DNA of 15,644 nucleotides from NCBI GenBank assembly GCA_022511055.1, contig JAFLSH010000027.1, positions 1-15,644 on the forward strand. The letters run 5' to 3'. Positions within the stretch are counted from its first letter, which is position 1, and each line of letters begins with the position of its first letter. The position numbers were made by a program, and so were the translations under genes. Below the pieces are notes generated by a model that saw only the letters and a program-made list of their open reading frames with translations, ran no database searches and was not told where the DNA came from. Shown one piece after another: positions 5,922 through 13,500 of this stretch. The DNA comes from Prevotella sp. Its GTDB lineage: Bacteria; Bacteroidota; Bacteroidia; Bacteroidales; Bacteroidaceae.

Positions 5922-6959
5922 TCACTTTCTCAGTTCTTCCTCGTAGCTGGCAATGGCTTTACGCACCGTTTCAATAGCTTCGTCGATGCTGCAATAGAGC
6001 CTGCCGCCAGAGGCGTTGAGATGGCCGCCACCGTTGAAGAACTCGGCCGCCATCTTGTTGCACGGAAACTGGTCGACACTGCGCAGCGAAATCCATACAA
6101 GGTTGTCGCGCTCGGTGTCTTCGCGCAGCGAGATGCTCAGCTTGTGCCCCTTGATTTGCAGTGGCATATTGACCAGCCCCTCAGCATCGCCCTTGATGAA
6201 GTGGAATCGCTTCAGGTCTTGGCGGGTCAGGGCGTAGTAGGAGGCATGGCGCTGGGCATCCACCACCAATTTCTCGAACATGACATAGCCCATAAGGCGA
6301 AGCCGGTTTTCGGAATAGTTGTTGTAGACATTGCGATAGATGCGGTCTTTGTCAATCCCCTTGGTAAGCAGCTCCGAGATGATATAGAAAATGGCGGGGC
6401 TGCTGCTGTTGAAGGTAAAGCCACCCGTGTCTGTCATCATGCCGCAGTAGATAGGAGCAGCGAAATGCTTGCCCAATGCGCTGAAACCGCCTAACTGCCA
6501 GACAATACGGAAAACGAGTTCGCTGGTGCTGCTGGCTTCGGGCACGCTGACAGTGAGTTCGGCGGGCACATCGGGCATCAGGTGATGGTCGATGAGCAGT
6601 CGTTTGGCCGGCGACTCAACGAGTGCCTGCTGCATCTGGTCAACACGGCTGGGCGTGTTGAAGTCAAGGCAGCATACCAGGTCTGCAATCTTGAAAAGCA
6701 GGTCGCACTTCTCTCGGTGCTTATCGTAGCGGATGATTTTCTCGGTGTTTGGAAGCCAGAGCAGAAAGTCGGGATACTGGTCGGGCACAATGACCGTCGG
6801 CTCCTTTCCCTGTGAGCGCAGGTACTCTGCCAATCCCAGACAAGACCCGATGGCATCGCCATCGGGACTCTGGTGACAGGTAATAATAATCGTGTCGCTC
6901 TGGTCGAAGAGCGCACGCAGCTGCTCGCATTGCGAAGCCGAAAGGATGTTGATGTCCAT
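5922..6959 (-). CDS. nrnA: DHH/DHHA1 phosphoesterase, NrnA-like
   Basis: NrnA-type enzymes degrade very short RNA (nanoRNA) and dephosphorylate 3'-phosphoadenosine-5'-phosphate (pAp). Close relatives hydrolyse pApA, the breakdown product of c-di-AMP. This protein has 345 residues, and typical stand-alone NrnA has ~310-340. Visible DHH motifs are H29-x3-D33-x-D35 (CHQSPDGDAIGS), D99 in CCLDFN, D124-H125-H126 in LIDHH, and D177 in MMTDTGG; these bind the manganese pair. The C-terminal DHHA1 part ends in the nucleobase loop FNGGGHLNASGG, with GGGH at 310-313. No membrane segment or CBS domain is present, so it is cytoplasmic and unlike GdpP. The ATG follows immediately after the TAA stop of the upstream nucleotidyltransferase gene (TAAATG), strong evidence for co-transcription. 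Which substrate dominates in this organism is not shown by the sequence. Confidence 0.9.
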   Translation of the reverse strand: MDINILSASQCEQLRALFDQSDTIIITCHQSPDGDAIGSCLGLAEYLRSQGKEPTVIVPDQYPDFLLWLPNTEKIIRYDKHREKCDLLFKIADLVCCLDFNTPSRVDQMQQALVESPAKRLLIDHHLMPDVPAELTVSVPEASSTSELVFRIVWQLGGFSALGKHFAAPIYCGMMTDTGGFTFNSSSPAIFYIISELLTKGIDKDRIYRNVYNNYSENRLRLMGYVMFEKLVVDAQRHASYYALTRQDLKRFHFIKGDAEGLVNMPLQIKGHKLSISLREDTERDNLVWISLRSVDQFPCNKMAAEFFNGGGHLNASGGRLYCSIDEAIETVRKAIASYEEELRK

Positions 6960-7901
6960 TTAGAACAGCTTGTTCGGGTAGACACCCTCGTTAACGAGAC
7001 GCTGAATGCGGTCGACAGTAGCCTGGCGGTCAGCGGCATAGGTAACACCAAACCACTTGGCGGTGGTGTCTAACACTTCGCAGGTGGCAGTTCCCTCGGT
7101 AATCAGCTTGTTCACCATCAAGGGGATGAAGAACTCAGCCTTCAGGTTCTCAATGTTCTTCGGGTCGCTGAGGAATTCGCGGAAATACTGCTCGCTGTAG
7201 TCGAAATAGTCAGGCGTGAAGCCCCACATGTTCATTGACACGGGCACGTTCTCTTCCAGTGGCTGCCACTCTCCCTGCTCGTCTTTGTAGCGGATGGGCT
7301 GTTCCGGGGCTCCTGCCTGAGAGCCGTCGGCGGCGCAACGCACAATCTCGGTGCGCTCCACCACGTCGGTCAGGTGGCGCTGGTCGTTATAGGCGCACAC
7401 GCCACGGGCAACGGTGCCGTTCTCAGAGAGCGTGTTGCACACACGGAATCCCACCATGGCATACTGGTTTTTAGCCCCTTCGGGCAGGTTGCTCAGGTAT
7501 TTCCCAATCTGCATGAAGGCATCGCGGCCGTAGAAGTCATCGCAGTTGATGACACAGAAAGGCTCACGAATCACATCCTTGCCCATGAGTACGGCATGGT
7601 TAGTTCCCCAGGGCTTCTGGCGGCCTTCAGGAACGGTGAAGCCTTCGGGAAGGGCATCGAGTGACTGAAAACAGAGTTCGCAAGGCACTTGGCCTTCGTA
7701 TTTTGACAGAATCTGTGTGCGGAACTGGTCTTCAAAGTCGCGGCGGATAACCCACACGATTTTTCCAAAACCGGCCTGAATGGCATCGTAGATACTATAG
7801 TCCATGATGGTTTCGCCGTTGGGCCCCAGCCCGTCAAGCTGCTTCAGTCCGCCATAGCGGCTGCCCATACCTGCTGCAAGTAGGAATAGAGTTGGTTTCA
7901 T
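6960..7901 (-). CDS. Sugar-phosphate nucleotidyltransferase-like protein
   Basis: This 313-residue cytoplasmic protein has the nucleotidyltransferase (Rossmann-like) fold. The N-terminal NTP-binding signature is LLAAGMGSRYGGLKQL (7-22), with G11, G13, R15 and K20 likely contacting the nucleotide. The GTNHAVLMGK segment (99-108) and the metal-binding pair D121-D122 in NCDDFYG follow. PVSMNMWGF (220-228) and KWFGVTYAADR (282-292) complete the pattern of the family. Relatives couple a sugar-1-phosphate with an NTP to form an NDP-sugar. The substrate is unassigned here: the GGLKQ form is distinct from classic GlmU, RfbA and GalU signatures. As first gene of an operon that ends in glmM, a role in amino-sugar or envelope sugar activation is plausible, but it rests on context only. 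The start at 7901 follows a consensus -7 element by a ~33-base leader. Confidence 0.85.
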   Translation of the reverse strand: MKPTLFLLAAGMGSRYGGLKQLDGLGPNGETIMDYSIYDAIQAGFGKIVWVIRRDFEDQFRTQILSKYEGQVPCELCFQSLDALPEGFTVPEGRQKPWGTNHAVLMGKDVIREPFCVINCDDFYGRDAFMQIGKYLSNLPEGAKNQYAMVGFRVCNTLSENGTVARGVCAYNDQRHLTDVVERTEIVRCAADGSQAGAPEQPIRYKDEQGEWQPLEENVPVSMNMWGFTPDYFDYSEQYFREFLSDPKNIENLKAEFFIPLMVNKLITEGTATCEVLDTTAKWFGVTYAADRQATVDRIQRLVNEGVYPNKLF

Positions 7902-7939
7902 AAATTTCTAAATTTTAATGAATGTATGTAATTACGCTG

Positions 7940-7947
7940 CAAAGATA
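7940..7947 (-). promoter_or_regulatory. Promoter -7 element for the nucleotidyltransferase-nrnA-DUF4827-glmM operon
   Basis: The minus-strand bases TATCTTTG match TAnnTTTG exactly. Transcription would begin near 7934, 33 bases before the ATG at 7901. A -33 TTTG is not clear. The 131-base gap to the tamL stop gives room for this operon's own start, so it need not depend on tamBL read-through. Confidence 0.6.
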
Positions 7948-7955
7948 CAATTTTT

Positions 7956-8021
7956 AATTAAGAATGAAGCGCCATGAATTAAGAAAAATTGCTGTCGAAA
8001 CACATTTTTTTTAATTCTTAA
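7956..8021. repeat. AT-rich direct and inverted AATTAAGAA motifs
   Basis: AATTAAGAA occurs at 7956-7964 and again at 7977-7985. An inverted form, AATTCTTAA, is at 8013-8021. TTAAGAAT (7958-7965) can pair with ATTCTTAA (8014-8021). On the minus strand the inverted copy is followed by a run of A rather than T, so this is not a good tamL terminator. No other terminator is visible in this gap. Confidence 0.4.
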
Positions 8022-8032
8022 CTCTTGGCCTG

Positions 8033-10507
8033 TTAGAAGGGATAGCCGATGGCGAAGTGCAGGGTGTGGGCACCCTTGAAGTTAGGCACGTTGAAGTAAC
8101 CCGATTTACCTGTGTCGTAAGGCATGTGGAGCGCCAGTCCCCAGTCGATGCGGATGATGAGGAAGCCCAGGTCATAGCGCAGTCCGATGCCTGTGCCGAG
8201 CGCGGTCTGGTCGAGCAGTCGGGAAGGCTTGAAGACTGACTCCTTGTAAAGACTCATGACCTCGTGGGTGATAGGCTCTTCTTCTGGCGATGGCATTTCG
8301 TCTTTCCTGATATCCCACACGTTACCGGCATCAAGAAAGATGGCACCGTGAAGGTCGCCGAACAGCTGGGTGCGGTATTCCAGATTGCCCACCAGCTTCA
8401 TCTCGCCGTTCTGCATCAGATAGGCCCATTGGCGGGGGAGACTGCTGCCGTCGAAGTTGCCGGGGCCAATCTCGCGCATGCCGAAAGCCCTGATGCTGTT
8501 AGCGCCGCCGGCATAGAATCCCTCGCTGAACGGGGTAACGCTGCTGTTACCATAGGTGTAGATGATGCCGGCGTTGAAGTGTCCGACAAGACTTGACTTG
8601 CTGCTCATGGCCCACGTCTTGGTCAAGTCGGTTTCAAGGCGCAGAAACTGCGAGTATTCGGTCTTGAACAGCGTCTTCCCCTTTTCGCTGAGAGAGTGTC
8701 CGGCTGCCAAATCCCAAAGTGAGGTCAGGTTGCCCGACTCTTCAACCGTAGTTTCCCAGCGAATGGGGTTGCGCAGCGTGGCGGGGCTGGTGTAGGTGTA
8801 GGTGTAGCGCATCTTGGGAACGAACACATCGGCCATGGAGGCTAACAGATAGGGGTTGTACAGCATGACAGAGTCGAATTTCTGCGTTGAGCTGTTCATT
8901 TTCTGGTATTTCAGTGTCAGCGGCGAGAAGTCGTGGGTACTCTGCGCCGAAGACTGCCAGTGGTAGCTCCATTCGCCGCTGACAATGTGCATCTTGTAGT
9001 AGTCGGGTCGGCGGATAATGTCGGTAGACACCTTGGCAATCGTGGTTGGCGTGTAGTTGTAGTTACGGCGCTTGGGGCGGCCGTTCTTGTCGCGCCGCAC
9101 TTTTTCGCTGTTATAGAAAGGCGCGATAATGCGCGGGAACTCAACCGCCGCATCGGCACCATACTGATAGTTGCTCATGTTCGACCCGCTGCTGCGTTGC
9201 CACTCATAGGAGCCGTGCAGGTTGATGTCGAGCTTTTCCGCTCCACGGAAGGCATTGCGCTTGGTGAAGCCCAGCTTCAGCTCCGGCCCGTAGCGACCTA
9301 TGGTGCTGCCTGTCAGGTTGGTTTCGACATAGAAGTCATACGGCTTGTCGAAGGTGCAGTTCAGGAGCAGGTCGAGTGTGTCGGCCTGGGCACTGTCGCT
9401 CTTGGCAAGGAGGCGGGGGGAGAACTGGAAGTCAACGCTGCTGAACACGCCCGTGGCATTGATGAGGCTGGCCGATTGCTGGTATTGCTCGTAGCTGAAC
9501 GGCTGCCGTGGGCGCAGCTTCAGGTTTTTCAGCACGACACGCGGGCGAATGGGGGAGTGCTTGCCGTTGTAGAAGATGGTCAGGTGGCGGCGCTTGATGG
9601 AGTCGGTTGCCTGTTCGCGCATGGTCTTGCGAAACCGTACGGCCAGATGTCCGATGTACCATTTGCGTAGAGCTTCGTCGGGCAGGTCGTCGGCCAGTCT
9701 GAGCTGCAGCTGTGCCTTGTCTGCCACGGCAAACGTGTCGGCAAGGTATGAGGTGTAGCTGGGGTTGTAATAGTAGTAGCCGCTATTGCGGAACAGGGTG
9801 CTGATGCGGCTGCGCTCCATGTCGAGCGCAGAGACACTGAACGGGCCTCCCTTCCTGATGAGTGCCTCTTCCTGGGTGGAGTCGATGAGCGCCTTGACCT
9901 CTGTCGGGAAGTTGGTGTAGGCAATGGAGTCGAAGGTGAAGAGGCTGTCGAGCTTGACCGTATAGCCAATCTTGCATTTTCGGGGATTCTTCTGTGGTAT
10001 GGCCTCGTAGCTCACGTTGCCGCGGAAGTAGCCGTGGTTGCGCAGCACCGACTGGGCTACGGAAGCGCGAAGAGTCGGGTTGACCTGGCTCATCAGTACG
10101 GGGGGCTTGCCGAAAGTCCTGGTCATCCATTTGGCAAACTTGGACTCTTTCTGCGAGAAGAGATTGTGAACCCACAGCGAGAAGGAGAAAGGCGAGGTGT
10201 AATAGCTGCTGCCGAAAAGGGCACCGTTGGGAGTGGTGGCAAGGGCGGCTTCCACTTCTTCTTTCATCGTTCCCAAGTAGGCCGCCGCCTCCGAAGCCTT
10301 TTCTGGCTCGTCTTGGTAGTCTATGCCCGTCAGTCCGCGGAACAGCTGGTCGTCTTCGGGAATGTTCTTCGTCATGGAGCATGCGCTAAGCAGAAAAGTC
10401 ATGGCCAGCAGCCACGGAAGTCCCGAAAGAGCATGGGGCTTTTTGAGGCGTGGCAACAACTGAAGCCGTGACCGTCCGTGCCTGATATGATAGTCTAAGT
10501 GTTTCAT
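8033..10507 (-). CDS. tamL: TamL, lipidated TamA-like Omp85 outer-membrane protein
   Basis: TamL is the Bacteroidota counterpart of TamA, an Omp85 barrel thought to work with TamB in outer-membrane assembly or lipid transport. With the ATG at 10507 it has 824 residues. The signal region ends in lipobox LLSAC with Cys43, the hallmark of TamL. Three POTRA-like segments follow at ~130-185, ~190-275 and ~305-365; the last has VVLKNLKLRPRQPFSYEQ and LINATGVFSSVDFQFSP. The barrel runs from ~375 to the final Phe of HFAIGYPF, a classic barrel-insertion end. The loop-6 motif reads GGANSIRAF (667-675), with Ala in place of the Gly of the usual (V/I)RG(F/Y). Its ATG overlaps the tamB stop as ATGA, implying coupled translation. 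Upstream in-frame codons inside tamB extend to 10642, but no signal sequence supports them. The N-region before the hydrophobic stretch is unusually long (~25 residues). Confidence 0.92.
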   Translation of the reverse strand: MKHLDYHIRHGRSRLQLLPRLKKPHALSGLPWLLAMTFLLSACSMTKNIPEDDQLFRGLTGIDYQDEPEKASEAAAYLGTMKEEVEAALATTPNGALFGSSYYTSPFSFSLWVHNLFSQKESKFAKWMTRTFGKPPVLMSQVNPTLRASVAQSVLRNHGYFRGNVSYEAIPQKNPRKCKIGYTVKLDSLFTFDSIAYTNFPTEVKALIDSTQEEALIRKGGPFSVSALDMERSRISTLFRNSGYYYYNPSYTSYLADTFAVADKAQLQLRLADDLPDEALRKWYIGHLAVRFRKTMREQATDSIKRRHLTIFYNGKHSPIRPRVVLKNLKLRPRQPFSYEQYQQSASLINATGVFSSVDFQFSPRLLAKSDSAQADTLDLLLNCTFDKPYDFYVETNLTGSTIGRYGPELKLGFTKRNAFRGAEKLDINLHGSYEWQRSSGSNMSNYQYGADAAVEFPRIIAPFYNSEKVRRDKNGRPKRRNYNYTPTTIAKVSTDIIRRPDYYKMHIVSGEWSYHWQSSAQSTHDFSPLTLKYQKMNSSTQKFDSVMLYNPYLLASMADVFVPKMRYTYTYTSPATLRNPIRWETTVEESGNLTSLWDLAAGHSLSEKGKTLFKTEYSQFLRLETDLTKTWAMSSKSSLVGHFNAGIIYTYGNSSVTPFSEGFYAGGANSIRAFGMREIGPGNFDGSSLPRQWAYLMQNGEMKLVGNLEYRTQLFGDLHGAIFLDAGNVWDIRKDEMPSPEEEPITHEVMSLYKESVFKPSRLLDQTALGTGIGLRYDLGFLIIRIDWGLALHMPYDTGKSGYFNVPNFKGAHTLHFAIGYPF

Positions 10508-13500
10508 TGCCTGATAGTTCTTATGGTGTCCGTCTGGGTCGTGTCTTGTCGCAGTGTCTGCTGGCGCATCGGCATGGTGTAGCGCTGCTCCTTGCGCCAG
10601 AAGCGGAGTATATCCCAGAAGTTGTCGAGTTTGCGCCGCCATACGAAGCCGCCGCCAAACTTGTTCGTGTAGCCCTCGAGCCAGTCATAGACATTCTGGC
10701 TGTAGAACAGCTTCACGTTTTGTGTCGCATCCTGGTTTAGCCGGTATTCCATGGTCACGTTGTCGAAGAACGACTGCTTCTCGCCGCCCTCAATGTCGTT
10801 GCCAGACGACACCTTGCCGCCAATCTCTATCTTCAGTCGGTTGTTCATGAAGCGCTTGGCAAACTTGAACGAGTAGTCGGTGTGCTTACCGCCGGCGGCA
10901 TCGGTCGTGTTGTCGATGCCCACGCTCAGGTCCAGTGTCTTCAGCGCCGAGCCGGCAATGTTGTTGATTTCGCCTTGCAGGAAGCTGCTGAGTGCCGAGT
11001 TCATCGAGAAGCTGCTCGTGTTGCCGTCGGCCAGATACATGCCTGTGGTGAGCATGGTGACGGCAATCTTGCCCCGCTCCTCGGTCGACATGGTTGCCAG
11101 CTCGCCGTTGACGGTCTGGTCCTCAGGTGCTTCGATGATGAACTCAAGCCCCATGTCGCTCAGTGTCTTGGTGATGACCACGCCGCAGTCGAAGGTGACG
11201 TTACGGCTCTGTCCGCCCTCGTTGCCTACGGCGGCCTTGGTGCGTTCCGTGGCGGTGATGTTAAGCCGGGGATTCATGGGGTCGCCGGTAAATTCAACGT
11301 AGCTGCCGTTTTTGATGGTAAAGGTCTTCAGGGGGATGATGGGCAGCGAGTACTTCATCTCTCCATTCGACAGGGTGTAGCGCCCCGTAAGGTTCAGCCC
11401 GTCGCTGTTGTAGCGCATTCGCAGGTCGCCGCCGCCCATCAGGTCTATGTAGTTGGTCTTCTCGGGGTTGAGGTTGCAGACGATGTGGGCACCCTGCGAC
11501 ACACTGACGTTCATGTCGACGTCCAGCCCGGTGGGTGTCGGCCGGGTCAGCACGACCTGGGTGGTGTCGCTGAAATCGGCAAACTTGACCAGCTCGTCTA
11601 AGCGGTTGTCGGTAGACAGCGGCGAGTCGAGCAGCATGTACGTCAGGTCGGTGGAGCCTAACACGTCGAGCCGGCCTTTCATGCTGAGCGACTCAAGCGG
11701 CCCCTGCATGCGGGCGAAGAAGTTGACGTAGGCGCGCCCGAAGGCTAACGACTTCGAGGTCTGCTTGCTGTCGATGAGCAGCAGGTCGCGCGCTTGTATG
11801 CGCATGTCCATGGTAATGCGGTCAAGGCGGCTGAAGTCGATGTCGCCCATCAGGTTGAGCGGCTCGTCGTTGTAGGCGTAAAGCCCGAAGTTCTCAAGCA
11901 GCAGGTGGCTTCCCACGATGCGCACCACGTCGTCGTCGAAGCGCATGCGGACACTGTAGGGCTGGCTGACCAGATAGGCCGAGTCGACGTAAAGCTCGCC
12001 GTTCATCTGCGGCCGGCTGGTGCTGCCCTTGATGTCAAGCGTACCGTCGGCGTAGCCTTCCAGACCGACCATCTGGTCGGGCACGAAGCCGTTGACCAGG
12101 CTCAGCGGCAGGCGGGTCAGCGAGAGCGTAGCATCGATGGCATCCTCGGTCTTCTTGCCCGTGCCGGGCACCGTGGTGGCCGACTTGTAAGTGCCTGAGA
12201 GCATGCAGAACTCCTCGTCGTCGAGCATCAGCCGGGCCTCGACGGCGTGTGTGTCGTCTTCTCGCATCAGGTAGTCCAACTCTGCCCCGAGGTTGCCGAT
12301 GGGCGAGCCTTCGTAGGTCATCTGGCGTATGCTCATGTCGCTGACGACGGAGATTTGCTTTTCCTGGTCTTGCACGATGTGGAAGTCGCCGTTCAGAAGA
12401 CCCGTCATGCGCGGAACATAGGGGATGACCGAGGTCAGCTCGTCTAAGTCGAACTGGTTGAGGGTGACCGTCAGGTCTTGCAGCATCAGCGAGTCCTGTT
12501 CCTCGCTGTAGATTTTCACGCCTGTCTTGTCGTCTGCCACGAGGTCTACCTTGGCCTGAATCTTGTTGTTGGCATTGAGGAACACGTAGTTGTCGCTGTT
12601 CAGCCTGAACAGCTTGTAGCCGATGGTGGGCTGTTCGGGCATGAACTTGATGCGGATGCCCTCTGCCTCCATGGCCGCCGATGCGCCCAGGCGGATGCCC
12701 ATGCGCCCGCGGTCGTCGAAGTAGCGCAGCCCGATGAGCGCGCCATGCTCGGTGACATGGCCGTCGAACAGGGCGTTGAAGACGAACTGCGGGTTGCGGC
12801 GGTTGTTGGTTATCTGGCCGCCGTATGTCAGCATCTCTCCCTTCTGCCTGATTTTCAGCAGAATGGTGTCAATGCGCAGGCTGTCGTAGTTGAGGGCGTG
12901 TACGTGGGCATCGCCGTTGATGCCCGTCTCCGGCGAGGTGTTGATGTCAATCAGCAGCTGCTTGAAGTCTATGGCGTTGGCTCTCAGGATATTGGCCATC
13001 GGGTTGTCGCGCCCGCTCTCTATGTGCAGCTTCATGACGGGCAGCAGGCGCTTGATGGTCGACTGGTCTATCACCTTGTTCTGATACTGCGCCAGAACGG
13101 AGTCTGACAGGGCTGTGGCCTGGGCGAGCAGCTGCTCGTAGCCGCCGCTGCCGTCAAGTTTCATAATCAGGTTGCCGCTTTGGGCGCGCACCACGGTCGT
13201 GTCGGGGGTGGTGCGCAGCAGCAGTCCGATGTCCTCAGGGTGGTAGGTGCGCTGCTTGTCGGTCAGGGTGATGCTGCTGAAGCGGCCTTTCAGCTCGTGA
13301 TTCCGCTTCAGGTCTGAGCTGAGGTCGAGCGAGCTGTTCAGCCCGACGGTCAGCGTGTCTGCCACCAGCCGCAGCCGGTAGAGGTCTACCCGGCTGAGGG
13401 CGGCGCTCAGGGCACCCGACACGTGGTTGGGGCTCAGCTGGGCGGTGATGCCGACAGCGCCGTCAAACAGCCGGTTGTGGCCTGTCAGGGTGGCGGTGGC

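Noticed and set aside
7956..8021. AATTAAGAA repeats as an insertion-sequence end or attachment site
   Set aside because: Copies are short, AT-rich and imperfectly paired, with no transposase, integrase or target duplication nearby.
8933..9670. A 245-residue plus-strand frame opposite tamL
   Set aside because: It is antisense to the POTRA and barrel region of TamL, and no recognisable protein features were found.
12478..13107. Plus-strand open frames of 130-240 residues opposite tamB, such as this one and 10882-11601, 13678-14220 and 14413-15048
   Set aside because: All are shadows of the continuous TamB frame, which has an anchor, strand repeats and the C-terminal domain. The antisense frames show only Val/Gly/Gln/His-rich sequence without domains.
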